A stretch of DNA of 33,842 bases from Caballeronia sp. BR00000012568055 (GTDB lineage: Bacteria; Pseudomonadota; Gammaproteobacteria; Burkholderiales; Burkholderiaceae): the NCBI RefSeq assembly GCF_029439455.1, contig NZ_JAQFVG010000105.1, forward strand, positions 1 to 33,842, given 5' to 3'. A program made the position numbers and the translations under genes. How positions within the stretch are numbered: the stretch's first letter is position 1; each line of letters begins with the position of its first letter. Below the pieces are notes generated by a model, which saw only the letters and a list, made by a program, of their open reading frames with translations, had not been told where the DNA came from and did no database searches. Shown here in pieces: positions 24,324 to 32,426 of the stretch.

Positions 24324-25163
24324 TTACTTCAACAACCAGTCTTCGGTCGATGCAGGTATCGAGCGGAATTCAGGCCGGGCGAAGAAGTAGCCCTGCATCA
24401 GCGATACGCCATGCGCGGCGAAAAAGTCTCGCTCGCCACGTGTTTCGATACCTTCGGCAATGACACGGATGCCCAGATCCCGGCACATCGACAGCACGCC
24501 TCGCGCGATGCTCTGCCGCACCGAATCCGTATCGATGCCGCGCACCAGTTCCATATCGAGCTTGATGAGATCGGGCTGAAATTCCGCGAGCAGCGTAAGG
24601 CCGGAATAACCCGCGCCGAAGTCATCGATGGCCGTCTGGAAGCCAAAACGTCGATAGGCACGAAATATATCGACCAGATGCGAGCGACTGATGACGTTCT
24701 CGCCCTCCACGGTCTCGAAGATAATCCGATCGCTCGCAAACTGGAATTTTTCGGCCGCTTCGAACGTACTGCGAATGCATGCTTCCGGCTGATAAACCGC
24801 GTTCGGCATGAAATTGATGGACAGGAATCCGCTCATGTTGAGCGACGCCGCCTGTTCGATCGCAACCGTGCGGCAGCGCTGATCAAAATGGTAACGATTG
24901 GCATCATCGACCTGTGCGAGCACGGATGCAGCCCCCTCGCCGTTCGGACCGCGCACCAGCGCTTCATGCGCGTACGCCGCACCGGTTCGCACATCCACGA
25001 TGGGCTGGAACGCAAATGCCAGATCGATCCCTTTGTCATTCGGGACGCGGCACGCTTCGCACTTGGGCTTTGCGCTTGCATCGGCGCTTGCATCGGCGTT
25101 TTCTTCGGCTGGCCGGACAACTAACTTTTTGTTCATGAGTTCGCTGGTGCGCATGGGGCGCAC
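24324..25163 (-). CDS. EAL-domain protein (cyclic-di-GMP phosphodiesterase-like)
   Basis: About 279 residues with a single EAL domain from about residue 47 on. Expected catalytic residues are seen: E67 in HEAL, N in SINFMPN, the ExxE pair in FETVEGE, DD in IDDFGAGYSG, K in LIKLD, E in VIAEGIET and Q in LMQGYFF, so it is probably active in hydrolysing c-di-GMP. Upstream is a short polar tail with an ADASADASA repeat (encoded by a 12-bp DNA repeat) and a C35-x-x-C38 pair that could bind metal or sense redox state. The start is GTG 25163, with AAGGAGAA seven bases upstream; TTG 25190 and ATG 25154 are alternatives. No membrane segment is seen. It is divergent from the cysteine-rich protein gene. 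Confidence 0.87.
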   Translation of the reverse strand: MRPMRTSELMNKKLVVRPAEENADASADASAKPKCEACRVPNDKGIDLAFAFQPIVDVRTGAAYAHEALVRGPNGEGAASVLAQVDDANRYHFDQRCRTVAIEQAASLNMSGFLSINFMPNAVYQPEACIRSTFEAAEKFQFASDRIIFETVEGENVISRSHLVDIFRAYRRFGFQTAIDDFGAGYSGLTLLAEFQPDLIKLDMELVRGIDTDSVRQSIARGVLSMCRDLGIRVIAEGIETRGERDFFAAHGVSLMQGYFFARPEFRSIPASTEDWLLK

Positions 25164-25478
25164 GCCAGACTTCTCCTTATCGATCAGCAATTGCGCAGAC
25201 TTTATACCTGAGCGTTTTCAGGCGATGTGCATCGGATGGGTGCGTGGTGCTTTTGCCTGTGTCTGCGTGTCGATACAGGTTGTTGTTACCGAATTTCCAG
25301 CGCAGGAGCACACGAAATTCCGACGTAGTCCTTGAGGTTTGACTTCAGGCGTATCGGCAACGTTGACTTAGCACGCGTGAGCGCCAATACTGAATTGGCC
25401 GCCTGTTCCCGTGCGTTTTTAGGCTGAAGTGTCGCGCTCGAACTTGATGTCTGCGCCCATCGAGAGGGAGAAATGGCC
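25164..25478. other. Divergent intergenic region, EAL gene and secreted-protein gene
   Basis: About 315 bases without a gene. Toward the plus strand there is a fair promoter, TTGACT (25363-25368), 17 bases, then AATACT (25386-25391). A small dyad GCCAAT-N5-ATTGGC (25383-25399) overlaps its -10 box and could be an operator. Nothing else is recognisable. Confidence 0.4.
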
Positions 25479-26234
25479 ATGTATCCTCGATTGCTTAGTA
25501 CCGTGAAGCAAGCGACGCAGAACGTAAAACAGCGAACACCGGCCATTAAAGCGGCGTGGCTCGCCTTGGCTGTGCTCGCGCTCGCACTGGTCGCCGGAGG
25601 TCCTGCTTTCAGCGCTGACAACGGGACGGATCCGGTTGCGAGCTTCTCGCTCCCGCAAAAACCTGTGGTCTGTCAGGATCAGACATATGCGCTATGCGCT
25701 GGCGCGCGCTGCCTGGTTTTCAATGACGTCGCGTATTGCAGTTGCGCCGTGAAGAAAGGCAATAGCGTGAGCTCGCCATTCAATTACGACAACACGAACG
25801 TCTGCCGCGTCAACGCCGAAGGCGTGAACAACGGTTACATGGTGAGCACCTTTAGCCTGCCCGATTCGCTACGCGCGCCCTATGGGCGACAGGCGCTTTA
25901 TGTCTGTCCACGCACCTCCACAGCTTCCTATGCGAAATGCGATTGCGGCATCTGCTTTACGAGCTCGCAGGGGATGACGTTCCCGGGGCTTGGCACGCAG
26001 GCGAGCAACGAGATCGTGTGCGCCTGTCCGGTCGAGACCGCCAATGCGGTTCAGGGTCTTGAGATTATTGGACCGTATCCGTGTGACCAATCGTTCTTCC
26101 GCAACTGCGAAAGCGCCGTGGCCAACAATAAAACCGGCACAACCCTTTACGACGGTACGTCGATCGGATCGACGGTGATCGGGACGTATGTGCTCACCAA
26201 GAGCGTTCCACCGCTGAACACGTGTCGTAAATAG
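25479..26234 (+). CDS. Cysteine-rich secreted protein of unknown function
   Basis: A 251-residue protein I do not recognise. It has a long N-region (LLSTVKQATQNVKQRTPAIK), a hydrophobic signal core (AAWLALAVLALALVAGG) and a likely cleavage after PAFSA near residue 47. The mature part has 15 cysteines, several in close pairs (YCSCA, KCDCGIC, VCACP), suggesting a disulfide-rich or metal-binding exported domain; the last lies four residues from the C terminus. ATG 25479 was chosen because GAGGGAG is eight bases upstream; ATG 25473 is only two bases from it. It stands alone, divergent from the EAL gene and 123 bases upstream of cbpA. Confidence 0.75.
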   Translation: MYPRLLSTVKQATQNVKQRTPAIKAAWLALAVLALALVAGGPAFSADNGTDPVASFSLPQKPVVCQDQTYALCAGARCLVFNDVAYCSCAVKKGNSVSSPFNYDNTNVCRVNAEGVNNGYMVSTFSLPDSLRAPYGRQALYVCPRTSTASYAKCDCGICFTSSQGMTFPGLGTQASNEIVCACPVETANAVQGLEIIGPYPCDQSFFRNCESAVANNKTGTTLYDGTSIGSTVIGTYVLTKSVPPLNTCRK

Positions 26235-26357
26235 CGATCGCCACGCAGCCCTCCGGAAACGCGCTGCGCCGCTTCCTTGTATAGTAGGTCGTCGATCGTC
26301 ACGCCGAACCGACGCGCCATCTACCCGACATCGATTCATTGGACGATAAGGGAAACG

Positions 26358-27305
26358 ATGAAATACAAGGACTATTACGCCGTCATGGGCGTCCCCCGAA
26401 GCGCTTCCGACGCGGAGATCAAGACCGCTTATCGAAAACTCGCGCGCAAGTATCATCCGGATCTCAACAAGGAATCCGACGCGGAGAAGCAATTCAAGGA
26501 AGTCGGCGAGGCCTATCAGGTGCTCAAGGATCCCGAACAGCGCGCAGCGTTCGATGCGCTCGGCACCGGCTTCAAGGACGGCGACGACATCCGCCCTCGT
26601 CAGGAGGCCAGCGGTGGCTACGGCGGCGCATACGCCGATGCCAACGAAACACCGGACGCCGAAGAATTTTTCAGCGACCTGTTCGGCGCACGCGCGCGTC
26701 AGTCGGCACGTTCCTACGCGCCCGAGTACGCGCACGAGTGGCCTGGCGAAGACGTACACGCGCGCGTGAACGTCAGCCTTCAGGACATCTATACCGGCGC
26801 TCAGCGGACGCTGTCGCTGCAAATGCCATCGGTCGATGATCAGGGACGCGTCACGTTTCAAACGCGCACGCTCGATGTCGCCATCCCGAAAGGCATCCTT
26901 GATGGCCAGCGGCTGCGGCTCGCGGGTCAGGGCGGCCCGGGCATGGGCAACGCGCCGCGCGGCGACCTGTATCTGGAGATATCGGTCGATACGCCCAAAC
27001 GCTATCGCCTCGATGGCCGCGATGTGACGACCGACGTTCCGCTGGCTCCGTGGGAAGCTGCGCTCGGCGCTGAAGTCGTCGTGCCTACGCCTTCGGGCGA
27101 TGTCACCGTGACCGTGCCCGCCGGATCGTCGGCGGGTAGGCGTCTGCGGCTCAAGGGGCGCGGCGTTCCCGGCAATCCGCCCGGCGATTTCTACGTGATG
27201 CTAAGCACCGTCCTGCCGCCCGCTGATACGGAAGCCAAAAAAGCCGCCTACGCCGCGATGCGTCAGGCACTCGATTTCGATCCGCGCGCGCATTTTTACA
27301 GGTGA
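26358..27305 (+). CDS. cbpA: Curved-DNA-binding, DnaJ-like co-chaperone CbpA
   Basis: A 315-residue type B J-domain protein. The J domain covers residues 1-70 with the invariant H33-P34-D35 that stimulates DnaK. A Gly/acidic linker follows (GGYGGAYADANE), then two C-terminal beta-barrel substrate domains (VNVSLQDIYTGAQRTLSL, then VTVTVPAGSSAGRRLRLKGRG). It has no zinc-finger region, which separates it from DnaJ. The ATG at 26358 with AAGGGAAA upstream was chosen; a frame open from 26277 is spurious. The cbpM gene follows after five bases, confirming the identification. No heat-shock promoter was seen; TATAGT at 26280-26285 is a possible -10 box. Confidence 0.95.
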   Translation: MKYKDYYAVMGVPRSASDAEIKTAYRKLARKYHPDLNKESDAEKQFKEVGEAYQVLKDPEQRAAFDALGTGFKDGDDIRPRQEASGGYGGAYADANETPDAEEFFSDLFGARARQSARSYAPEYAHEWPGEDVHARVNVSLQDIYTGAQRTLSLQMPSVDDQGRVTFQTRTLDVAIPKGILDGQRLRLAGQGGPGMGNAPRGDLYLEISVDTPKRYRLDGRDVTTDVPLAPWEAALGAEVVVPTPSGDVTVTVPAGSSAGRRLRLKGRGVPGNPPGDFYVMLSTVLPPADTEAKKAAYAAMRQALDFDPRAHFYR

Positions 27306-27310
27306 CCATC

Positions 27311-27631
27311 ATGAACGAAAACGATCCCTCTCATCTGCACGGCGAGATCGTCGAGGAGCGCATCGAGTTCACGCTGGTCGAGTTGTGCCGCGTCACCGGC
27401 GCATCGCGCGACGATCTGGCTCAATGGGTCGAAGAAGGCGCGTTCGAACCACAGGGCGCGCGTGTGGAGGAATGGCGGTTCAGCGGCACGTGCCTGCGCC
27501 GCGTCATCACCGCGCAACGTCTGAAGACCGATCTGGAACTGAATGCGCCGGGTGTGGCGCTCGCGCTGGACTTGCTCGATCAGATCGACGCATTGCGCAA
27601 ACAACTCGCGCGATACGGCGAGCGCGGCTAG
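27311..27631 (+). CDS. cbpM: CbpA modulator CbpM (MerR-like chaperone modulator)
   Basis: A 106-residue small protein with an N-terminal MerR-like helix-turn-helix segment (FTLVELCRVTGASRDDLAQWVEEGAFEP) and a C-terminal helix (VALALDLLDQIDALRKQLARYG). The family binds the J domain of CbpA and limits its activity rather than regulating genes. It follows cbpA by five bases with an AGGTG site six bases upstream. GTG at 27302 is an alternative start. It ends 23 bases before the convergent molybdenum hydroxylase gene. Confidence 0.9.
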   Translation: MNENDPSHLHGEIVEERIEFTLVELCRVTGASRDDLAQWVEEGAFEPQGARVEEWRFSGTCLRRVITAQRLKTDLELNAPGVALALDLLDQIDALRKQLARYGERG

Positions 27632-27654
27632 ATGCGCAGCGCCGCCGTGCGTTC

Positions 27655-29877
27655 TCAAGCACGCAAATCGAACGGCGTCTCCCGCAAGCGCTTCCCATTC
27701 AGCCTAAACACCGCATTGGCGATCGCTGGCGCGACCGACGGACTCGACAGTTCCCCGACGCCGCCCGGTTTCGCGGTATCGCCCTGCACGATCACGATAT
27801 CGATCTCCGGCATATCGCTCATACGCATCACGCGATACGAATCGAAATTGGTCTGCTGCACGCGGCCAGACCGAATGTCGATGCGATCGGTCAGCGCATG
27901 GCCGAGTCCCCACATCAGTCCACCGTACAGTTGTTCTTCGACGCCGCCGGGCGACACCGCCAGCCCGCAATCGGCCACGCACGTCAGCTTCTCGATCACG
28001 ATCGCGTTATCGCGCTTCGTCACGCGCGCGATCACCGCGATATAGCTGCCATACGCACGATTCGTCGCCACACCAAGCGCCGTGTTTCGCGGCATCGGCT
28101 GGTTCCAGCCTGCGCGTGAAGCGGCCTCGCGCAACACCGCGATCTGCCGCGCATCCTTCATATGCGCGATGCGAAAATCGACCGGATCGCGGCGTCCCGC
28201 ATGCGCGGCTTCATCCATGAACGATTCGACCGCAAACACATTCGGGATGTAACTCACCGCGCGATACCAGCCGGTCGGCACGCCCGTCTCGTGACGCACC
28301 CAGCCCACATCGACATGCGGCGCGCCATATGAAAACTCGTACTTGCTGATCGCCTCCGTGGTGCTGTAGTCCATGCGATCCGCGCGGTCGAAATAACCCG
28401 GCTCCCATTGTTCGGGCGAAGCCGGCATCACCGCGCGCAACTGCAAGGCGGCGAGATTGCCGTGGGTATCGAGCACGGCCTTCGCGCGATGATGACTCGC
28501 CGCGTGATAAAAGAGCGCGCGCATCTCGTCCTCGCGGCTGTTCATCAGCTTGACGGGCGTGCCGGTCTGCAACGCGAGCCATGTCACTTCGAAAAGCCAG
28601 TATTTCGATTCGCGCGCGCCGAAGCTGCCTCCCGAAACCAGCTCATGCAGCACGACACGATTCGCCGGAATATGTCCGATGACCTCCGCCGCTTCCTGCG
28701 CCGTCGAAGGAACCTGCAAGCCGCCCCAATACGCAATGCCGCCCTCTTTCGCCCACGCCGTGACATTGATCGGTTCAAGCGGATTTTGTGCCTTGTGAGG
28801 CATCGAGTAGGATGCCTGAATGATATGTTCACTGTGCTTGATAAGCGTTGAAGCATCGCCATTCGTGACGGTCGGCACCACGTGCGCCTCGGGATTATCG
28901 AGCCATGCGGCCTGACGCGCGGGCACATCGCGGCTATCGAAAGTCTCGAAGAGACTGTCTTCCCACTCGATGCGCAGCGCCGCCTGCCCTTTATGCGCGG
29001 ACCAGTAATCATCGGCAAGCACCGCCACGCCCGCCTGATTGCCGCCGAGCACATCGGGCCGGCCGGGTATCTGCAACACTTGCCGCACGCCGGGAATCGC
29101 AAGCGCGGCTTTCGAATCGACACTGCGAACGCGTGCATCGATCACAGGCGCGCGCGTGACGACCGCCACGAGCATGCCGGGCAGATGCACGTCGATGCTG
29201 TATTGAAACGCGCCCGTCGTCTTCTGCTGCGCGCCGCGCTTCTTGCGCAGCTTGCCGATATACCTGAACTGCGCGGGATCTTTCAGCGGCACGTCGTTTG
29301 GTGCGGGCAGGCTGGCGGCCATCGCCGCGAGCGATCCGTAACTCGCACGCGCGCCACTCGCCGTGTCGATTACGTAGCCATCCTCAGTAATGCAAGCGGA
29401 TGCCGGAACGTTCCACTGCTTCGCGGCCGCCGCGATCAACATGGCGCGCGCCGTCGCGCCTGCGTGCCGCAAACGATCGTATTCGAGCGAGACGCTCGTG
29501 CTGCCGCCCGTCGAAAACACCTTCCACAGCGGATGAATATAGTCCGCATAAAAAGGGTTCTCCGGCGTAATCACGTCGATGCGAAACGGATCGACGTCGA
29601 GTTCTTCCGCGACCATCGCAGCGAGCGCGGTGCGCGTGCCGGTGCCTGAATCGTGCTTGTGCACGACGAGCTTGATCGTGTCGTCGGGCAAGACGCGGAC
29701 CCACGCGTTGGGTTCGAACTCGCCTTGCTGCGGATGCGGATCGTCGGATTTTGCGAGTGCTTCGGGCAAGCGCAAACCGACCGCGAGACCCGCAGCCAGC
29801 AAGGCCGAACTCTGCTTGATGAAGCGACGCCGCGCGGCATCGTGCGTCGCTGCCATTGCTTCGTTTTCGATACGCAT
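27655..29877 (-). CDS. Molybdopterin-binding subunit, xanthine dehydrogenase family (IorB-like)
   Basis: A 740-residue large subunit of a two-component molybdenum hydroxylase of the isoquinoline 1-oxidoreductase / aldehyde dehydrogenase type. The N terminus is a Tat signal, R16-R-R-F-I-K followed by a hydrophobic stretch to about residue 42, so the enzyme works in the periplasm. The cofactor and active-site regions include GGSFGARESKYW, an HETGVPTGWYRAVSYIPNVFAVESFMDEAA segment and, near the C terminus, the catalytic-glutamate loop GGVGELSSP. It directly abuts the ferredoxin-subunit gene, whose stop codon precedes its ATG without a gap. Substrate (an aldehyde or N-heterocycle) is unknown; ATG for MAATHDAARRR is an alternative start. 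Confidence 0.88.
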   Translation of the reverse strand: MRIENEAMAATHDAARRRFIKQSSALLAAGLAVGLRLPEALAKSDDPHPQQGEFEPNAWVRVLPDDTIKLVVHKHDSGTGTRTALAAMVAEELDVDPFRIDVITPENPFYADYIHPLWKVFSTGGSTSVSLEYDRLRHAGATARAMLIAAAAKQWNVPASACITEDGYVIDTASGARASYGSLAAMAASLPAPNDVPLKDPAQFRYIGKLRKKRGAQQKTTGAFQYSIDVHLPGMLVAVVTRAPVIDARVRSVDSKAALAIPGVRQVLQIPGRPDVLGGNQAGVAVLADDYWSAHKGQAALRIEWEDSLFETFDSRDVPARQAAWLDNPEAHVVPTVTNGDASTLIKHSEHIIQASYSMPHKAQNPLEPINVTAWAKEGGIAYWGGLQVPSTAQEAAEVIGHIPANRVVLHELVSGGSFGARESKYWLFEVTWLALQTGTPVKLMNSREDEMRALFYHAASHHRAKAVLDTHGNLAALQLRAVMPASPEQWEPGYFDRADRMDYSTTEAISKYEFSYGAPHVDVGWVRHETGVPTGWYRAVSYIPNVFAVESFMDEAAHAGRRDPVDFRIAHMKDARQIAVLREAASRAGWNQPMPRNTALGVATNRAYGSYIAVIARVTKRDNAIVIEKLTCVADCGLAVSPGGVEEQLYGGLMWGLGHALTDRIDIRSGRVQQTNFDSYRVMRMSDMPEIDIVIVQGDTAKPGGVGELSSPSVAPAIANAVFRLNGKRLRETPFDLRA

Positions 29878-30333
29878 TCAGGCCTCCGATACCGCGCGTC
29901 GGATCGCCCGGCGAATGCGCGTATAAGTGCCGCAGCGGCAGATGTTGCCGGTCATCGCGGCGGTGATCTCGTCGTCGCTGACCGATGACTTGCCTCTCAC
30001 GAACGCGGCTGCCTGCATCAGTTGTCCCGACTGGCAATAGCCGCATTGCGGCACGTCCTCCGCGACCCACGCGCGTTGCAACGGATGCGTGCCGTCCTTC
30101 GACAAACCTTCGATCGTGGTGATGCGCCTGCCCGCCACGGCCGCAATCGGCAGCAGGCACGAGCGCACCGCGTCGCCTTCCAGATGCACGGTACACGCGC
30201 CGCAAAAGCCGCCGCCGCAACCGAACTTCGTGCCCGTCAATCCGATTCGATCACGCAGCACCCACAACAGCGGCATGTCTTCCGGTACATTGTCGAGCGA
30301 GTGCCGCGCGTCGTTCACGATAATCTCGATCAT
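29878..30333 (-). CDS. [2Fe-2S] ferredoxin-like subunit of the molybdenum hydroxylase (IorA-like)
   Basis: A 151-residue electron-transfer subunit with two [2Fe-2S] clusters: C39, C44, C47 and C59 (plant-type ferredoxin cluster), and C97, C100, C132 and C134 (the CGYC...CRC helical cluster). It has no signal peptide and is presumably exported bound to the Tat-bearing large subunit. No FAD-binding medium subunit is encoded nearby, which is normal for the IorAB type that passes electrons to cytochromes. The ATG at 30333 has GGAG eight bases upstream; a longer frame to 30384 lacks such support. It is divergent from a LysR-type gene. Confidence 0.9.
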   Translation of the reverse strand: MIEIIVNDARHSLDNVPEDMPLLWVLRDRIGLTGTKFGCGGGFCGACTVHLEGDAVRSCLLPIAAVAGRRITTIEGLSKDGTHPLQRAWVAEDVPQCGYCQSGQLMQAAAFVRGKSSVSDDEITAAMTGNICRCGTYTRIRRAIRRAVSEA

Positions 30334-30436
30334 GCGCTGTCTCCGAATGTCGTTATACGTGATGGCATTATTGAAAGCCGTCACGCGCAGCGCCAGCGAC
30401 GATTTCTTCCATCATCCGTAAGCCCGGCTAACACCC

Positions 30437-31330
30437 ATGCTGAAGCGCTATCCATCGATCCAGTCCATGCAGGCATTTCTGCAAGCGGCGCGCGCGGGCA
30501 GCTTCTCGAGCGCGGCGCGCCAGTTATCGCTCACGCACAGCGCGATCAGCCAGCAAATCCGCACGCTGGAGGAATTCGTCGGGCAAGCGCTGTTCGTGCG
30601 CGAAGGCGCGCGCGTCGTCCTGACCGATGCGGGCGCGCTGTTCGCCAATCAGCTTGCGGACGGTTTCGAGCAGATCGATCGTGCGCTGTCGTCGGTCCGA
30701 GAACGCGCGGTGCGCGATTCGGTCACGCTCGACGTCGATCCCGAACTGGCGCAGAACTGGCTCGTCGCGCGTCTGCCGGATTTGCTCGGCGCGCTTACGG
30801 GCGTGTCGCTCACTGTGATGTCGGCACCGCGTCATGATCGCGGCGCGTTTGAACGCGTTGATCTGGCTTTGCGATACGGCTATGGCGAATGGGATGGCTT
30901 CGAAAACGCGCTCATTTGCGGAGATCGGCTGACCGTCGTGGGTTCACCCGCGCTCTTGAGCGCGCGAGGGCTGAGCGCGCCGCTCACGCCCGAACAGGTG
31001 CTCGCGCTGCCCGTGCTCGGCTACACCAAGCGCTCATGGATTCCATGGCTCGACGCGGCGGGCCTCCCCGCCGTGGAGCCGGACGCGCTCGCGGTCTTCG
31101 ACAACGCGGCCGGTCTGATCGCCGCAGCAAGCGCGGGCGTGGGCGTCGGTCTCGCGCGCGGTCTGCTCGCCGCCGATGCCAAGCGCGAAGGCCGTCTGAT
31201 CGAACTCACGCAGGTGGAAATTCCCACGCACTACAACCTCTACGCCATCTGGCCCCGCGAAAAATCGGCGCGCGTCGCCCCGCTCGTCGAAGCGATTCGC
31301 GAACTCGTCGCGCGCACGGTCACGCCTTAG
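30437..31330 (+). CDS. LysR-family transcriptional regulator (GcvA-like)
   Basis: A 297-residue regulator. The N-terminal helix-turn-helix reads MQAFLQAARAGSFSSAARQL, then THSAISQQIRTLEEFVG (about residues 10-48). The effector domain begins near 90 and resembles the GcvA/AmpR branch (VDLALRYGYGEWDG, then DNAAGLIAAASAGVGVGLARG). It is divergent from the molybdenum hydroxylase genes with 103 bases between, the usual layout for a LysR protein and its target. Its 3' end overlaps that of the next LysR gene by 11 bases. Confidence 0.9.
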   Translation: MLKRYPSIQSMQAFLQAARAGSFSSAARQLSLTHSAISQQIRTLEEFVGQALFVREGARVVLTDAGALFANQLADGFEQIDRALSSVRERAVRDSVTLDVDPELAQNWLVARLPDLLGALTGVSLTVMSAPRHDRGAFERVDLALRYGYGEWDGFENALICGDRLTVVGSPALLSARGLSAPLTPEQVLALPVLGYTKRSWIPWLDAAGLPAVEPDALAVFDNAAGLIAAASAGVGVGLARGLLAADAKREGRLIELTQVEIPTHYNLYAIWPREKSARVAPLVEAIRELVARTVTP

Positions 31331-32201
31331 CCACTTCGCGCACGGTATCGAGAAAACGCGCCAGCACCGGCGACGGCGTTTCCGCACGATAACGCGCATG
31401 CAGCGACACTTCCGGCGCGGGCGCGCTCAACGGCACGAAGGCCACGCCCGCGTTCGACAACTGCTGTGCCGAGGACGGCAGCAAGGCCACGCCAAGGCCT
31501 TCGCGCACGAGACACAGCAGCGTATGCAGCTCGACCACTTCCTGTTCGATGCGTGGCGTGAATCCCGCATCGACGCAACAGTCGCGCAGGAAACGCGCGA
31601 GTTGCGACTGCACGAGGCCGAACGACAAGAAGCGCTCCGCCGCAAGCTCACGCAACGCAAGCTCGCCGCGCCTCGCAAACGGATGCGCGAGCGGCAGCGC
31701 CACCATCGCAGGCTCACGCAACACCACTTCGCTGCCGATCTCCGGTTCCTCGTGATACACGCGGAAAAAACACACGTCGAGCCGGCGCTCTTTCAGCGCC
31801 TGAATCTGCGCGGCCGGCGTCATTTCGTGCAGCGTCCAGCGCACTTGCGGATGCTTGCGCGAGAACTCGCCGAGCGCGCGCGGAATCGGCTCGACCATGG
31901 CAGAACTGATGACGCCGATCTCGAGACTGCCCACTTCGCCGCGCCCCGCGCAACGCGTGAGATCGATGGCGCGTTCGAACTGCGCGAAGATCAGCGGCGC
32001 CTGTTCCTTCAGTGTTTTCCCTGCCTCGGTGAGTTCGACGCGATGCTGCGAGCGCAGAAACAGCGCCGTGCCCATCTCCTCTTCGAGGATGCGAATTTGC
32101 TGACTCAGCGGAGGCTGCGAAATGTGCAGCCGTGCGGCTGCGCGGCCGAAATGCAGTTCGTCGGCAAGCACCGCGAAGTAACGCAAAAGCCGCATGTCCA
32201 T
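31320..32201 (-). CDS. LysR-family transcriptional regulator (CatR/BenM-like)
   Basis: A 293-residue regulator of the aromatic-catabolism branch by its N terminus (MDMRLLRYFAVLADELHFGRAA, then ISQPPLSQQIRILEEEMG). The effector domain contains the pocket-lining pattern CFFRVYHEEPEIGSEVV and the late segment LVREGLGVALLPSSAQQL. It is divergent from the amidohydrolase pair beginning at 32427, with 225 bases between, and is the likely activator of those genes. It converges on the preceding LysR gene with overlapping stops. Confidence 0.9.
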   Translation of the reverse strand: MDMRLLRYFAVLADELHFGRAAARLHISQPPLSQQIRILEEEMGTALFLRSQHRVELTEAGKTLKEQAPLIFAQFERAIDLTRCAGRGEVGSLEIGVISSAMVEPIPRALGEFSRKHPQVRWTLHEMTPAAQIQALKERRLDVCFFRVYHEEPEIGSEVVLREPAMVALPLAHPFARRGELALRELAAERFLSFGLVQSQLARFLRDCCVDAGFTPRIEQEVVELHTLLCLVREGLGVALLPSSAQQLSNAGVAFVPLSAPAPEVSLHARYRAETPSPVLARFLDTVREVAKA

Positions 32202-32410
32202 ATCGCTAACGTATCAAGATCGTGGTCAAAAAATATTGTACAGAGCGCGCTTTACTTGTGAGACTGCATCGCAAGCAGCAGTGCGCATCAGTGTGACACT
32301 CGATGCCGGCGAGGGGAAGACGCAATCAATGAACCATTGAAAACGCGTCTTGTAAAAGGCCGCATGGAAAGCGCTTTCGTTCCATCGATACGCCTGTTAG
32401 CGAATCCCTC

Positions 32411-32416
32411 AAGGAG
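32411..32416 (+). promoter_or_regulatory. Ribosome-binding site fixing the first amidohydrolase start
   Basis: AAGGAG lies ten bases before ATG 32427. It decides against the longer open frame beginning at 32337, whose extra residues are absent from the paralogue that starts at 33359. Confidence 0.7.
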
Positions 32417-32426
32417 ATCGAGAACA

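Noticed and set aside
25071..25094. 12-bp direct repeat in the EAL gene as a CRISPR-like or mobile element trace
   Set aside because: Only two units are present, in frame, encoding a simple Ala-Ser-Asp linker; it is coding repetition.
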